NCBI GenBank assembly: GCA_024640365.1
Contig: JAHEFE010000012.1
Location: 1-64,000, forward strand
Origin: Woeseiaceae bacterium
GTDB taxonomy: Bacteria; Pseudomonadota; Gammaproteobacteria; Steroidobacterales; Woeseiaceae
Direction of reading: 5' to 3'
DNA length: 64,000 bases
Position 1 is the stretch's first letter, and every line of letters starts with the position of its first letter. A program made the translations under genes and the position numbers. Below, piece after piece: positions 18,896-28,964 of the stretch. The notes beneath the pieces were generated by a model that had not been told where the DNA came from, ran no database searches, and saw only the letters and a list, made by a program, of their open reading frames with translations.

Positions 18896-19001
18896 GGTCC
18901 GCGTCGGCATCCCCGCGACAGCTACCCGTGAACCCCGTCAGGCCCGGAAGGGAGCAGCGGCAGCGGTGACGCTGGGTGCCGGGGAATTGCTGGCGCGGGC
19001 C
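18896..19001 (+). ncRNA. ffs: Signal recognition particle RNA, 4.5S (small bacterial SRP RNA)
   Basis: The conserved SRP domain IV loop region GTCAGGCCCGGAAGGGAGCA (about 18938-18957) and the partner segment ending GGGTGCCGGGG are present. The closing helix is GGTCCGCG (18896-18903) with CGCGGGCC (18994-19001), all eight positions pairing (one G-U). The total is about 106 nt, matching the small 4.5S type without an Alu domain. A -10-like GATAAT sits at 18883-18888, 7 bases before the 5' end. A pyrimidine/T-rich run (19001-19011) follows for termination. The position just upstream of dnaX is conserved in gammaproteobacteria. It binds Ffh for co-translational membrane targeting. Confidence 0.95.
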
Positions 19002-19110
19002 TCTTCTTTTTGGGGTGGGTGGTGATTCAGTTTGTTGGCCCGCTTTCGTGGGTTAAACTTCCCGCTCAATTTGAATTTCGACCAAAATCAGAGGCAAACG
19101 CGACTTTCCA

Positions 19111-20739
19111 ATGACATATCTAGCACTCGCGCGAAAATGGCGGCCCAAAAAATTTGCCGAAATGGTTGGTCAGATGCATGTTTTGCAGGCACTTACCAAT
19201 GCTTTGCAAACCCAAAAGTTGCATCACGCTTATTTATTTGCCGGCACTCGTGGTGTCGGCAAGACCACAGTTGCGCGTATTTTTGCCAAGTCTCTCAATT
19301 GCGAATCGGGGGTGACGGCTGAGCCGTGCGGCGAATGCAGTGCTTGTATTGAAATTGATGAGGGTCGATTTGTTGATTTAATCGAAGTTGACGCGGCATC
19401 TCGCACCAAAGTGGACGACACTCGTGAGTTACTCGACAACGTTCAGTATTCACCGGCCCGTGGTCGCTACAAGGTCTATCTGATAGACGAAGTGCACATG
19501 CTCTCGAAGAGTTCATTTAACGCATTGTTGAAGACGCTTGAAGAGCCACCGCCACACGTGAAATTTCTGCTAGCAACGACCGATCCACAGAAACTGCCGG
19601 CAACCGTATTGTCCAGATGTTTGCAATTCAGTCTGAAACGACTGTCGCCGAAGCTGATTTGCGATCGTTTGGACGAAATTTGCAAAGCAGAAAAAGTCGA
19701 GGCTGAAGAGGCGGCGCTGGTTGCGATCGCGCGCGCGGCTGATGGCAGTTTGCGCGACGCATTAAGTCTGCTTGATCAGGCGATTGCATTTGGATCGGGC
19801 AAGTTAACCGAGTCCGAAGTTGCAACCATGCTCGGCACAATTGACCAGAAACACGTGTCACACTTACTCGAAATTCTTGCTGCAGGGGACGCGGCAGGGC
19901 TTATGCAGGCTGTGGCGGAAATTGACGAGCAGTTTCCAGATTACGAGCGTTTGCTCGAAGAAATGGCAAGGACCTTGCAACGCATTGCCGTCTTTCAGGC
20001 GGTTGGTGCGACCGATCTCGGCGATGACTATGCAGAAGGTGAGCTTGCGGCCCTCGCCGAGCAGATTACTCCTGCAGATGCTCAGTTGTATTACCAGATT
20101 GCTTTGATGGGCAGACGTGACCTCGGACTTGCTCCTGATCCGCGCAGCGGCACAGAAATGACGTTATTGCGAATGATTGCATTCAAGCCGTCGGCGACAG
20201 CCGCAGGTAGTGGCGCACCAGGTAACCGATCGACGGCGGCTGCACCCGCTCGCAAGATGGCGCCAGCCGGCAGGGCGCCAGAGATCAAAACGCAAGCACC
20301 CCGGCCGGCGAGCCAACAGAAGGCAGCTCCGGCGCCTACTCGGGCCGCAATGAAATGGCAGGAACCGGATTGGACCAGTCTCATTGACGAGCTTGATATT
20401 AGCGGTGCCAATCGGTTGTTGGCAGGAAATTGCGCATATTTGCGGCGGGTCGAAAACGTGTTGAAACTGGCACTGGATTCACGTTCCGAATCGCTTCTCA
20501 CAAAGTCCCGCAGCGACGCTATCGCTGCAGCTTTGTCGCTTTATTTCGGCGAAACACTGCGCATCGAAATTAAAGTTGGTGCCGCAGAAAAAGAGACTCC
20601 CCTGCAAAAGGAAGTTCGTCTTGGCGATGAGAAGCTGGAGCAAGCCCGCGAGTCGCTTGAGGCTGACCCCAACGTGAAAGCACTAAAAGACATGTTTGGT
20701 GCTGAATTGAATCCGGATTCAGTAGAGCCTTTAAATTAG
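19111..20739 (+). CDS. dnaX: DNA polymerase III subunit tau (gamma/tau clamp loader)
   Basis: The 542-residue protein begins [15 protein letters not shown], the standard DnaX N-terminus. It has Walker [10 protein letters not shown], a four-Cys zinc module ([16 protein letters not shown]), Walker [10 protein letters not shown], sensor 1 ATTDPQKLP and the trans-acting finger SRC. Domain III follows to about residue 365, then an Ala/Pro/Lys-rich linker (about 365-415) and a C-terminal tau domain (about 420-542) for polymerase binding. It is shorter than E. coli tau (643 residues), mainly in the linker. No A-AAA-AAG slippery site was found in the linker, so programmed frameshifting to make gamma is not evident. 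It forms the ffs-dnaX-ybaB-recR unit. Confidence 0.96.
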   Translation: MTYLALARKWRPKKFAEMVGQMHVLQALTNALQTQKLHHAYLFAGTRGVGKTTVARIFAKSLNCESGVTAEPCGECSACIEIDEGRFVDLIEVDAASRTKVDDTRELLDNVQYSPARGRYKVYLIDEVHMLSKSSFNALLKTLEEPPPHVKFLLATTDPQKLPATVLSRCLQFSLKRLSPKLICDRLDEICKAEKVEAEEAALVAIARAADGSLRDALSLLDQAIAFGSGKLTESEVATMLGTIDQKHVSHLLEILAAGDAAGLMQAVAEIDEQFPDYERLLEEMARTLQRIAVFQAVGATDLGDDYAEGELAALAEQITPADAQLYYQIALMGRRDLGLAPDPRSGTEMTLLRMIAFKPSATAAGSGAPGNRSTAAAPARKMAPAGRAPEIKTQAPRPASQQKAAPAPTRAAMKWQEPDWTSLIDELDISGANRLLAGNCAYLRRVENVLKLALDSRSESLLTKSRSDAIAAALSLYFGETLRIEIKVGAAEKETPLQKEVRLGDEKLEQARESLEADPNVKALKDMFGAELNPDSVEPLN

Positions 20740-20758
20740 TTTTTCTCAGGAGTTAGTT

Positions 20759-21082
20759 ATGAAAGGTGGCATCGGCCAGCTGATGAAGCAGGCCCAGCAA
20801 ATGCAGGCCGACATGAAGAAGGCCCAGGAAGAAATGGCTGCACTGACAGTCACCGGTGAGTCTGGGGCGGGACTGGTGAAGGTAGTAATGACTTGTCAGC
20901 ATCAAGTGCATTCTGTGTCTATCGATGAATCTCTCGTTAACGACGACAAAGACATGCTTGAGGATTTGGTCGCCGCGGCTTGCAACGATGCCGTTCGCCG
21001 AGTCGAGAAGACCGTGAAGGAAAAATTCTCGGGTTTAGCTGGCGGGTTGAACTTGCCACCCGGCATGAAATTGCCGTTTTAG
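20759..21082 (+). CDS. ybaB: YbaB/EbfC family nucleoid-associated protein
   Basis: The 107-residue protein has the YbaB layout: an N-terminal amphipathic helix [25 protein letters not shown], a central beta-sheet ([20 protein letters not shown]) and a C-terminal [15 protein letters not shown]. YbaB forms tweezer-like dimers that bind DNA and often associates with RecR and DnaX functions. It sits 19 bases after dnaX with a CAGGAG ribosome binding site and 20 bases before recR, so the three are likely co-transcribed. Confidence 0.95.
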   Translation: MKGGIGQLMKQAQQMQADMKKAQEEMAALTVTGESGAGLVKVVMTCQHQVHSVSIDESLVNDDKDMLEDLVAAACNDAVRRVEKTVKEKFSGLAGGLNLPPGMKLPF

Positions 21083-21102
21083 AAGTATCTGGAGTAAGTT
21101 GA

Positions 21103-21702
21103 TTGTCATACTCGCCATTACTGTTACGCCTCATTGATAGCCTGCGCTGTATGCCAGGAATTGGGCAAAAGTCTGCGCAACGCATTGCTTTCCACCTTCT
21201 GGAACGCGACAGGGATGGAGCGCGGGTATTGTCCGCAGCACTTCTGGAAGCGGTGAATGGCATTCGCCATTGTAAGCAGTGCCGAATGTTTGCTGAGGAC
21301 GACTTGTGCAATATATGTTCCACTCAGAGTCGTGACGCGAGCTTGTTGTGTGCCGTAGAGTCTCCGGCTGACGTCATGGCAGTGGAAGATGCCACTGGTT
21401 ACCGCGGACATTACTTTGTCTTGATGGGACATTTATCACCACTTGACGGAGTGGGTCCGAGTGAGCTTGGACTGGAGGCGCTTGAAAAAAGGCTGGCCGG
21501 CGGGACGGTTCAGGAATTAATTATCGCGACAAATCCTACGGTGGAAGGCGATGCGACGGCTCACTATCTGGCGGAACTGGCAGCTCAGCACACTGTTGCT
21601 GCTAGCCGAATCGCACATGGCGTTCCACTTGGCGGAGAGCTGGAATACGTGGATGGTGGTACCCTGTCGCATGCGTTTTCCGGTCGTCGCATGGTCGGTT
21701 AA
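21103..21702 (+). CDS. recR: Recombination mediator RecR
   Basis: The 199-residue protein has the N-terminal helix-hairpin-helix ([18 protein letters not shown]), a C4 zinc finger ([16 protein letters not shown]) and a Toprim domain ([21 protein letters not shown]). The C-terminal walker-like part includes [15 protein letters not shown]. It works with RecF/RecO to load RecA at gaps. The start is a TTG at 21103, supported by a GGAG box at 21091-21094 and by the alignment of the N-terminus [15 protein letters not shown] with RecR. Unusual start codons can hold expression low relative to ybaB. Confidence 0.95.
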   Translation: MSYSPLLLRLIDSLRCMPGIGQKSAQRIAFHLLERDRDGARVLSAALLEAVNGIRHCKQCRMFAEDDLCNICSTQSRDASLLCAVESPADVMAVEDATGYRGHYFVLMGHLSPLDGVGPSELGLEALEKRLAGGTVQELIIATNPTVEGDATAHYLAELAAQHTVAASRIAHGVPLGGELEYVDGGTLSHAFSGRRMVG

Positions 21703-21717
21703 AAGGAGAAACGGTTT

Positions 21718-22071
21718 ATGAGTTCTTCACCGAGCTGTCTATTTTGTAAAATCGCTGCGGGGGAAATCGCCGCGGAACTGGTGTACGAAAATGATTCTGT
21801 TCTCGCGTTCAGAGATATCAACCCGCAGGCGCCTACCCACATATTGATTATTCCGCGCAAACACATCGCCACGATCAACGACATCAATACTAATGATGCC
21901 GAATTGATCGGATCCTTGTACCTTGCGGCAGGCAAGCTGGCTGCTCAGGAAGGTTTCGCAGAAGAAGGTTATCGTGTCACGATGAATTGTAATGCTGGTG
22001 CAGGGCAAACAGTATTTCATATTCATCTGCACCTAATGGGTGGTCGTCCATTAGGCTGGCCGCCTGGTTAA
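21718..22071 (+). CDS. HIT family protein (HinT-like nucleotide hydrolase)
   Basis: The 117-residue protein carries the histidine triad HIHLHLMGG (HxHxH), the N-terminal CLFCKIAAGEI zinc-like motif and RDINPQAPTHILIIPRKHI. HinT-type enzymes hydrolyse adenosine phosphoramidates and AMP-lysine adducts. A good AAAGGAG site precedes the ATG, 15 bases after recR, so it may be read through from that operon. It converges with rsgA (8 bases apart). Confidence 0.93.
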   Translation: MSSSPSCLFCKIAAGEIAAELVYENDSVLAFRDINPQAPTHILIIPRKHIATINDINTNDAELIGSLYLAAGKLAAQEGFAEEGYRVTMNCNAGAGQTVFHIHLHLMGGRPLGWPPG

Positions 22072-22078
22072 TAAGAAA

Positions 22079-22990
22079 TCAGTAACGATCCACCGTAAAT
22101 TTTCTGGTCAGGTTTAATAGTCGTCGGTAGCTGGCATAGCGCCTTTCGCTGATGTCGCCAGACGCGATGGCCTTTTTGACGCCGCAACCTGGCTCCTCGA
22201 AGTGGCGACAATTCGCAAATCGACAGTCCTGTGCCGCTTTTTCGATTTCTCGAAAACCGAGCGCAACAGTTTCCTGATTTTCAATCGCAGGTGCGAAGTC
22301 ACGTACGCCTGGTGAGTCGATTACTTCGCCACCACCGGGTAGCGTTAGCATGACCGAATTGACGGTGGTATGTCGTCCCTCTCCAGATCCTTCGGATACC
22401 GCGCCTGTTCGCTGTGTATCTTCGCCTAGCAACTGGTTGATCAGACTGGATTTGCCAACACCCGATTGGCCAACGAATATGGACGTATGTTTCTTAAGGA
22501 ACTCTGCCAGCGGTGTTAATGAGTCAGGTTGTTTTGCACTGCACAGAAAGACCGGATAGCCAATGTCTTGAAACTCCTGCAGGACTTGTGTGTATTCGTG
22601 CGCGTCTTGCGCTAAGTCGATCTTGTTGAAAATAATTGCGGGCCGCGCATGCATTAGTTCTGCGGCGCATAAATATCGATCCAGAATAAACCAGTCCGGC
22701 GTCGGAGTTGTAGCGACCACAACTGCAACACAGGTCAAATTGGCCGCGAGGATCTCCGGGCGACCGCGTGCGTTGGGGCGGCTCAAAATGTTGTTTCGTT
22801 CCAGTATTTCAGTAATCAGCCACTCTGGTTCATTGAGAATTTCTTCCGCATGAACCCTGTCGCCGCAAACGGGAGTTAGTTTCTTGCCTTTGACGCGGCC
22901 AATGACAGTGTGTCCGTCCGGCAGCCGGAGGCGCATCAGACGACTGTATGTGGCGACGACTAACGCTTCTGTGGCGAGAGGTGGGGTCAT
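22079..22990 (-). CDS. rsgA: Ribosome small subunit-dependent GTPase RsgA
   Basis: The enzyme has the circularly permuted GTPase order typical of RsgA: OB fold (about residues 10-60), G4 NKIDL, G1 GQSGVGKSSLIN, G3 DSPGVRDF, then the zinc knuckle C-x4-C-x-H-x5-C (CRFANCRHFEEPGC). It matures the 30S subunit. From ATG 22990 it has 303 residues. The frame is open upstream to a TTG at 23134, but that part shows no RsgA homology and would leave only 16 bases to the divergent orn start. No clear ribosome binding site supports any start, so the N-terminus is uncertain. The rsgA/orn divergent pairing is conserved. Confidence 0.93.
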   Translation of the reverse strand: MTPPLATEALVVATYSRLMRLRLPDGHTVIGRVKGKKLTPVCGDRVHAEEILNEPEWLITEILERNNILSRPNARGRPEILAANLTCVAVVVATTPTPDWFILDRYLCAAELMHARPAIIFNKIDLAQDAHEYTQVLQEFQDIGYPVFLCSAKQPDSLTPLAEFLKKHTSIFVGQSGVGKSSLINQLLGEDTQRTGAVSEGSGEGRHTTVNSVMLTLPGGGEVIDSPGVRDFAPAIENQETVALGFREIEKAAQDCRFANCRHFEEPGCGVKKAIASGDISERRYASYRRLLNLTRKFTVDRY

Positions 22991-23150
22991 TTTTGGGCGA
23001 TGCAGATTCGATGCGTTGATAACATGGGGTAGAGTATGCACGGGAAGCAGCAGCCATGCATCCAGATCCGCTGTTACAATAGCGGTGGTGCCGCCGCGTA
23101 TAGTCATAGAATTCGAAATGGGATAGACGATCAAATGTTATGGAGCCAGC

Positions 23151-23744
23151 ATGAGTAACGAAATAAACACTGGTCGGGGCGATCCGAAGACTAATCTGAT
23201 TTGGCTTGATCTCGAGATGACCGGTCTGAGCCCTGATGACGATGTCATTATAGAAATTGCCACGATCGTGACGGATAAAAACCTGAATGAGCTGGCTGAG
23301 GGTCCGGTGTTTGCCATACGGCAAACTGAGGCCATCATGGCCGGTATGGATGATTGGAATACCAAGCAACATGGCAAGTCCGGATTGTCGGCGAGAGTCC
23401 TGCAGAGTGACGTTTCAACGGCAACTGCGGAGGAGCGGACAATCCAATTTCTGAAGCAGTGGGTGGTCGCTGGTGCTTCCCCTATGTGTGGCAACAGCAT
23501 TTGCCAGGATCGCCGTTTCATGGCTCGCCAGATGCCGGAGCTTGAAAAGTTTTTCCACTATCGCAATCTGGATGTGAGTTCTCTGAAGATACTTGCCCAG
23601 TTGTGGGCGCCCAACGTTGCGAGTGGTTTTACGAAAGAATCAGAGCACCTGGCGATGGCGGATATTCGGGATTCGATTGCCGAGCTGATTCACTACCGGA
23701 GTCACTTCCTTGCGACCGAGGCGCTGCAAGGCGACGTAGCATAG
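23151..23744 (+). CDS. orn: Oligoribonuclease
   Basis: The 197-residue 3'-5' exonuclease belongs to the DEDDh family: WLDLEMTGL (Asp and Glu), the second acidic site near [10 protein letters not shown], and the terminal [12 protein letters not shown] with His and Asp. It degrades 2-5 nt RNAs and pGpG, completing RNA and c-di-GMP turnover. It starts 160 bases from rsgA on the opposite strand. The next gene begins within its stop codon (TAGTG), so they are translationally coupled. It is about 15 residues longer than E. coli Orn because of an N-terminal extension [14 protein letters not shown]. Confidence 0.95.
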   Translation: MSNEINTGRGDPKTNLIWLDLEMTGLSPDDDVIIEIATIVTDKNLNELAEGPVFAIRQTEAIMAGMDDWNTKQHGKSGLSARVLQSDVSTATAEERTIQFLKQWVVAGASPMCGNSICQDRRFMARQMPELEKFFHYRNLDVSSLKILAQLWAPNVASGFTKESEHLAMADIRDSIAELIHYRSHFLATEALQGDVA

Positions 23745-24343
23745 TGAGGCCGCGGGCACCTGCTTGTGAGCGTAATCGAGATCCTATCTTGAAAGTATTG
23801 GGCAAGGAGCTCGCCGATTGCAGCTCTGTCCTGGAAATTGGGTCGGGTACTGGCGAGCACGCCGTATATTTTGCTGAGCACTTGCGTCATCTAACCTGGC
23901 AGACCAGTGATCAGGAAGAAAATCACAGCGGCATTCGAGCCTGGCTGAATTGGGCCGAGCTTGCTAACACTCGTCCACCTTTGTTGCTTGATACCCGGGA
24001 CTATCAGGCTCTTGCCGACACTAATTACGATGCGGTTTTTTCAGCGAACACGTCGCATATCATGAGTTGGCCTGCCGTACTGGGCATGTTTGCGCTTGTT
24101 GGTAAGGTATTGCCGGTGGGTGGTGCTTTTTATCTATATGGCCCTTTTAAACAAGAAGGTTGTTTTAATGGTGACAGTGACCGGGACTTTGACGATTCAT
24201 TGCGCGCTCGTGATCCGGCCATGGGTATTCGTGATCTGGAGATGCTCGATCAATTGGCAGCAGCGAACGGGTTGGATCGATCCGCACTTTATGCCATGCC
24301 AGCCAATAACTGGATTGTTGTGTGGCAAAAGATAATTAATTAG
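23744..24343 (+). CDS. DUF938 family SAM-dependent methyltransferase-like protein
   Basis: The 199-residue protein has the DUF938 N-terminus (APACERNRDPIL), the SAM-binding motif I VLEIGSGTGEHAVYFA and the motif LYGPFKQEG typical of the family. The reading frame runs open well upstream inside orn, but homology begins only at a GTG (23744) that overlaps the orn stop by one base, so that GTG is taken as the start. It is a cytoplasmic protein of unknown substrate. It is linked to orn by coupled translation and followed 23 bases later by a GFA-fold gene. Confidence 0.87.
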   Translation: MRPRAPACERNRDPILKVLGKELADCSSVLEIGSGTGEHAVYFAEHLRHLTWQTSDQEENHSGIRAWLNWAELANTRPPLLLDTRDYQALADTNYDAVFSANTSHIMSWPAVLGMFALVGKVLPVGGAFYLYGPFKQEGCFNGDSDRDFDDSLRARDPAMGIRDLEMLDQLAAANGLDRSALYAMPANNWIVVWQKIIN

Positions 24344-24366
24344 TAAGAATTGATCTGGAGATTTGT

Positions 24367-24750
24367 GTGGTATTACATAAGGGCGGCTGTCACTGTGGCG
24401 CGGTTCGTTTTTCAGTTGAAGCGGCAGAAGATCTCGAAGTGGATGAGTGCAATTGCAGCATTTGTGCAATGAGTGGTTATCAACATCTGATTGTAAAACG
24501 AGACAAGTTCCAGCTGCTGACAGATGAGTCCGAGTTGAGTACCTACCGCTTTAACACCGGCGTAGCCGCCCATTATTTTTGCCGCACGTGTGGCATCAAG
24601 TCATTTTATGTGCCTCGATCCAATCCTGATGGTGTCAGCGTCAATGTACGCTGTCTCGATCCGGGCACGATTAGGTCAATGCGCGTCACCTCATTCGACG
24701 GTCAAAACTGGGAGGCAAATGCAGCCTCACTGAGTCATCGTACTGACTAG
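24367..24750 (+). CDS. GFA/CENP-V family zinc-binding protein
   Basis: The 127-residue protein shows the GFA fold zinc ligands: GCHCGAVRF, CNCSICAMSG and FCRTCGIKSFYVPRSNP. The family includes a glutathione-dependent formaldehyde-activating enzyme, though most members are of unknown activity. The start is a GTG at 24367 with GGAG at 24357-24360. It follows the DUF938 gene closely and may belong to the orn transcription unit. Confidence 0.9.
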   Translation: MVLHKGGCHCGAVRFSVEAAEDLEVDECNCSICAMSGYQHLIVKRDKFQLLTDESELSTYRFNTGVAAHYFCRTCGIKSFYVPRSNPDGVSVNVRCLDPGTIRSMRVTSFDGQNWEANAASLSHRTD

Positions 24751-24852
24751 CGCTGTCGCTACAAGGCGACAAAAGCTGGCTGGAACGTGGAACCCGCTTG
24801 GCATATAGTAAGTCACCGTCTTTTTTCAATTCTCGATGTTAGGAATAGAGTA

Positions 24853-25524
24853 ATGCGCTGCCATAAAATCGTACTGTTGATAACGATGTTTTGCCTGCCT
24901 GCAATCTCACTTGCGGAGACCGCCTGGGTTTCAGATCAGTTCGAAATTACGTTGCGCAGCGGCCCAACTACCGGGAATGCGATTCTGTTGATGATTAATA
25001 GCGGAACCAGCCTTGAGGTCCTTGAGCAGGATAGTGGAAGTGGCTACACAAGGGTCCGTACGTCCGGTGGAAAGGAGGGCTGGGTAGTTAGTCGCTACCT
25101 GATGAAGGAAATGCCAGCAAGGCAAAGACTCGCTCAGTTAACCAGCCAGCTAACCAGTGCCAAAGCGAACAGCACCTCATTGAGCGGTCAGTTTGACGCG
25201 ATAAAGAGTGAGCAAGGCGATGCACTTCGTAAGATCAGTCAGCTGGAAAAAGACAACAGCCAGCTGGCATCTGAATTGGGTGAAATCAAGCGAACGGCAG
25301 CGAATGTAATTGCTATTGATAAAGATAACAGCAGTTTGCGGAAACGATTGGCAGACGCAGATATCAAAGTATCAATGCTTGAACAGGAAAATGACGAGTT
25401 CAGAAGTCGCAAGACACGGGACTGGTTTATTGCCGGAGCATTGGTGCTATTTTCGGGAATTGTGATGGGTATTCTGATTCCCAAGATTCGCTGGCAACGC
25501 CGCTCCGGCTACGATCGGTTCTAG
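24853..25524 (+). CDS. TIGR04211-like SH3 and coiled-coil membrane protein
   Basis: The protein has 223 residues from ATG 24853: signal peptide ending SLAETAW, a bacterial SH3 domain (about 25-90; ITLRSGPTTGNAILLMINSG, EGWVVSRYL), a coiled coil rich in Ser, Gln, Leu and Lys (about 95-190) and one C-terminal TM helix (IAGALVLFSGIVMGILI). This is the layout of the YgiM/TIGR04211 group. The domain faces the periplasm, with a short basic C-terminal cytoplasmic tail. An in-frame upstream start at 24787 lacks a signal-like N-terminus. It converges with ppsA. Confidence 0.85.
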   Translation: MRCHKIVLLITMFCLPAISLAETAWVSDQFEITLRSGPTTGNAILLMINSGTSLEVLEQDSGSGYTRVRTSGGKEGWVVSRYLMKEMPARQRLAQLTSQLTSAKANSTSLSGQFDAIKSEQGDALRKISQLEKDNSQLASELGEIKRTAANVIAIDKDNSSLRKRLADADIKVSMLEQENDEFRSRKTRDWFIAGALVLFSGIVMGILIPKIRWQRRSGYDRF

Positions 25525-25602
25525 GTTACGTCTTTAGTACGCTATCACTTACGGTTTTGCGCCGTTCGCGATTGGGTCCGGAACCGATCGTGTGAGCAGG
25601 TC

Positions 25603-28002
25603 TTACTTGTCGACTGATTGGCCTGCCAGGAAAAGCCACGTCTCGACTACACTGTCCGGATTAAGGGACATGCTTTCGATTCCTTGCTCAACCAACCAGC
25701 GCGCAAGGTCCGGATGATCAGATGGCCCCTGCCCACAAATGCCGACGTACTTGTTTTGTGCCTTGCAAGCTTTGATGGTCATTTCAAGAACTGCTTTGAC
25801 GGCCTCATCGCGCTCATCAAACAAGTCTGCAACCAGGCCGGAATCTCGATCCAGGCCGAGCATTAATTGCGTCATATCGTTTGAGCCGATGGACATGCCG
25901 TCGAAGTGCTCAAGATATTTGTCTGCAAGCAGGGCGTTGGTAGGCAATTCCGACATCATTATGATTTTAAGATCATCCTGACCTCGTTCGAGCCCGTTTT
26001 CAGACAGTAATTCCACGACTTGGCGGCCTTGTTCAACGGTACGGACGAACGGCACCATTATCTGAACATTCTTAAGCCCCATTTCGTTGCGAACTTTCTT
26101 CAGCGCCCGACATTCAAGTTCGAAACAAGGCTTGAAGCTGTCGGATACATATCGAGCGGCACCACGAAAACCGAGCATTGGATTTTCTTCGCGAGGCTCA
26201 TAGATTTCCCCGCCAATCAGGTTGGCGTATTCATTCGATTTAAAATCAGAGAGGCGCACTATCACTGGCTGCGGATTAAAGGCAGCTGCGATGGTCGCTA
26301 TTCCCTCGGCAAGCTTATCGACATAGAACTCAACGGGATCGCCGTAACCTGCCATTTGTTCATTGACGGCAAGTAGCGTGTCTTCGTCGAGTTTGTCGTA
26401 GTCGAGCAAAGCTTTTGGGTGTACCCCGATCATGCGGTTGATGATGAATTCTAGACGGGCGAGACCTACACCGTGATTAGGAATGCTGGCGAAATCGAAA
26501 GATCGATCCGGGTTGCCGACATTCATCATTATTTTTACCGGGATGTCCGGTAGTTCATCAAGTTCTATTTGGGTGCGATCAAATTTCAAAAGACCTTCGT
26601 AGACCTTGCCTTCATCGCCCTCGGCGCAACTAACAGTGACATTAGCTCCATCGGGTATCACTGCGGTCGCGGAACCGCAGCCGACGACCGCAGGAATACC
26701 AAGTTCGCGGGCAATAATTGCAGCGTGACAGGTGCGGCCGCCGCGATTCGTGACGATTGCTGCCGCTCTTTTCATGACGGGTTCCCAGTCTGGGTCGGTC
26801 ATATCGGCGACTAGCACATCGCCAGTTTGGACGCGGCTCATTTCGCTAACGTCGTGAATGACCCTGACGCGACCCGATCCAATTTTCTGACCAATGCTGC
26901 GGCCGCGGCAAATGATCGGTGAGGTGGTTTTCAAAGTGAAACGCTGGATAGTGCGGCCACTTCGACTCTGGACTGTCTCTGGTCTTGCCTGCAGGATATA
27001 AAGCTTGCCGTCAGTACCGTCCTTGCCCCACTCAATGTCCATCGGGCGACCATAGTGTTTCTCAATGGTTACCGCCATTCGGGCTAATTTAATGATGTCC
27101 TCGTCAGTGAGCGAGAACTTGTGGCTGTCTGCTTCGTCGACGTCGACCGTGGCCACTGTGTGACCGGGTCGTCTGTCATCGCTGTACACCATCTTGATGG
27201 CTTTTGTGCCCAGGTTTTTGCGCAAGATGGGGAAGTGGCCAGATTCAAGGGTTGGCTTATAGACGTAAAACTCATCGGGGTTAACAGCGCCTTGTACGAC
27301 TGTTTCGCCTAATCCATACGAAGATGTAATAAATACTGCGTCACGAAAACCGGATTCTGTGTCTAGCGTGAAAATGACGCCGGCAGCTCCCAGGTCACTA
27401 CGTACCATGTATTGTATGCCCGCTGACAGGGCTACCAATGAGTGATCGAATCCCTGGTGAACCCGGTAGGCGATTGCACGATCGTTGAAAAGCGACGCGA
27501 AAACGTGGTGGATGGCCTCTATGACCTCGTCAATGCCTCGGACGTTGAGAAATGTTTCTTGCTGTCCCGCAAAAGAGGCGTCGGGAAGATCTTCCGCCGT
27601 TGCTGATGAGCGGACGGCAACCGAGATATCCTTGCCACCAGACATTTTGTCCCAGGCTATGGATATTTCGTTCTTAAGCTTCTCGGGGAGCGGTGTTTCT
27701 ATAATCCATTGACGTATTTGGCTACCCGCTGTCACTAGTGCGCTGATATCATCGACATCAAGATCCGCCAGTGTTTCCCGAATCCGATTATCCAGGCCTT
27801 TGTGGGCGAGAAAATCTCGATACGCGTCTGCTGTAGTGGCAAATCCACCGGGTACAGTTACGCCCAAATTGCTAAGATTGCTGATCATTTCGCCGAGAGA
27901 TGAGTTTTTTCCACCCACGGCCTCAAGATCTCCCATGCCAAGTTCTTCCATTGGAATTACATACGGCTTCAAGTTCAGCTCCCTTGTGTTAGTGCTGTGC
28001 AA
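25603..28002 (-). CDS. ppsA: Phosphoenolpyruvate synthase (pyruvate, water dikinase)
   Basis: The 799-residue enzyme has an N-terminal PPDK-type ATP-grasp domain ([36 protein letters not shown]). The central phosphohistidine domain has the catalytic His in [23 protein letters not shown]. The C-terminal PEP/pyruvate barrel has [19 protein letters not shown] and the Cys in [14 protein letters not shown]. It converts pyruvate, ATP and water to PEP, AMP and phosphate for gluconeogenesis. It is divergent from ppsR, its regulator, with 72 bases between. Confidence 0.97.
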   Translation of the reverse strand: MHSTNTRELNLKPYVIPMEELGMGDLEAVGGKNSSLGEMISNLSNLGVTVPGGFATTADAYRDFLAHKGLDNRIRETLADLDVDDISALVTAGSQIRQWIIETPLPEKLKNEISIAWDKMSGGKDISVAVRSSATAEDLPDASFAGQQETFLNVRGIDEVIEAIHHVFASLFNDRAIAYRVHQGFDHSLVALSAGIQYMVRSDLGAAGVIFTLDTESGFRDAVFITSSYGLGETVVQGAVNPDEFYVYKPTLESGHFPILRKNLGTKAIKMVYSDDRRPGHTVATVDVDEADSHKFSLTDEDIIKLARMAVTIEKHYGRPMDIEWGKDGTDGKLYILQARPETVQSRSGRTIQRFTLKTTSPIICRGRSIGQKIGSGRVRVIHDVSEMSRVQTGDVLVADMTDPDWEPVMKRAAAIVTNRGGRTCHAAIIARELGIPAVVGCGSATAVIPDGANVTVSCAEGDEGKVYEGLLKFDRTQIELDELPDIPVKIMMNVGNPDRSFDFASIPNHGVGLARLEFIINRMIGVHPKALLDYDKLDEDTLLAVNEQMAGYGDPVEFYVDKLAEGIATIAAAFNPQPVIVRLSDFKSNEYANLIGGEIYEPREENPMLGFRGAARYVSDSFKPCFELECRALKKVRNEMGLKNVQIMVPFVRTVEQGRQVVELLSENGLERGQDDLKIIMMSELPTNALLADKYLEHFDGMSIGSNDMTQLMLGLDRDSGLVADLFDERDEAVKAVLEMTIKACKAQNKYVGICGQGPSDHPDLARWLVEQGIESMSLNPDSVVETWLFLAGQSVDK

Positions 28003-28074
28003 ATGGACAAATGATAGTTAAGGTAAGGCAAGGCATTCACGGGTTTAAAGCATCAATGCGAGGAACCGCAATTT

Positions 28075-28899
28075 ATGAGTCAACGTACCGTCTACTTTCT
28101 CTCTGATCAGACCGGCGTGACCGCCGAAACTCTGGGACATAGTCTAATTACCCAGTTTGATAGTCAGGATTTCAGGCAAGTGACTTTGCCATTTATCGAT
28201 AGTGAAGACAAGGCGCGCGAGGCCGTCAGGAAAATTAATCAAGTCGCCGAATCCTCCGCGACAAAGCCAATTATTTTTTCCACGCTTGTACAGGATGATT
28301 TTCGCGCGATAGTGCGCACGGCGAACGGCCTTCACCTTGATATTTTTGATGTTTTTCTCGAACCTTTGGAGAAAGAGCTTAATCAAAAGTCGACGCAAAC
28401 CGCCGGGCGCGCTCATGGTATGAGTGACATGGCGAGTTACATGCGGCGCATAGAAGCGACCAATTTCGCGCTTGCTAATGATGATGGCGCAATTACGCGG
28501 AATTATGAGATGGCCGATGTCATCCTAATGGGCGTTTCTCGGTCCGGCAAAACGCCAACATGTTTGTACCTGGCCCTTCAATACGGTGTTTTTGCTGCAA
28601 ACTTTCCTTTGACAGACGAGGAATTTGAGAGCGGTACATTGCCTGATGTTGTATTGAAACAGCGCCACAAGATGTTTGGGCTGACCATCAAACCAGGTCG
28701 GCTGCAGCAGATTCGTAAAGAAAGAAGAGCATTGGGTCGATATTCCTCGGCGCAGCAAGTTCGATTTGAGCTGCGCGAAGCCGAAAAAATCTTTCAGCGC
28801 TTTTCGATACCTTACGTCGATACGACTGAATTTTCGATCGAAGAAATTGCGAGTCGTATTCTGGAGTCAACTGGTGTCGATCGACGGGTTCGGCCTTAA
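28075..28899 (+). CDS. ppsR: Pyruvate, water dikinase regulatory protein (PSRP)
   Basis: The 274-residue protein begins RTVYFLSDQTGVTAETLGHSL and has the P-loop-like GVSRSGKTPTCLYLA, both diagnostic of the DUF299 regulatory kinase/phosphotransferase family. It reversibly phosphorylates PEP synthase using ADP as donor, so it switches gluconeogenesis. It is divergent from ppsA, a conserved arrangement. A short hairpin AGTCCG-GTT-CGGACT follows at about 28925-28939 but lacks a T-run. Confidence 0.95.
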   Translation: MSQRTVYFLSDQTGVTAETLGHSLITQFDSQDFRQVTLPFIDSEDKAREAVRKINQVAESSATKPIIFSTLVQDDFRAIVRTANGLHLDIFDVFLEPLEKELNQKSTQTAGRAHGMSDMASYMRRIEATNFALANDDGAITRNYEMADVILMGVSRSGKTPTCLYLALQYGVFAANFPLTDEEFESGTLPDVVLKQRHKMFGLTIKPGRLQQIRKERRALGRYSSAQQVRFELREAEKIFQRFSIPYVDTTEFSIEEIASRILESTGVDRRVRP

Positions 28900-28964
28900 A
28901 AGTACCAATCGCAATTAGTCAGCAAGTCCGGTTCGGACTATTTGGCCTGTGATATATTCGACTC

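Noticed and set aside
20160-20380. Search for a dnaX A-AAA-AAG slippery site that would make gamma
   Set aside because: No suitable heptamer is in the linker region. Runs of five As at about 19690 and 20590, and six As near the start, are out of place or in the wrong frame.
22991-23134. N-terminal extension of rsgA
   Set aside because: It starts at TTG, has no RsgA homology and would crowd the divergent orn promoter. The shorter start is preferred although no clear ribosome binding site is seen.
23603-23743. Upstream part of the DUF938 frame inside orn
   Set aside because: It overlaps orn and lacks homology. The GTG at 23744 fits the DUF938 N-terminus and the TAGTG overlap.
28925-28939. AGTCCG-GTT-CGGACT hairpin after ppsR as a terminator
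   Set aside because: No T-run follows on either strand and the next gene starts 25 bases later.
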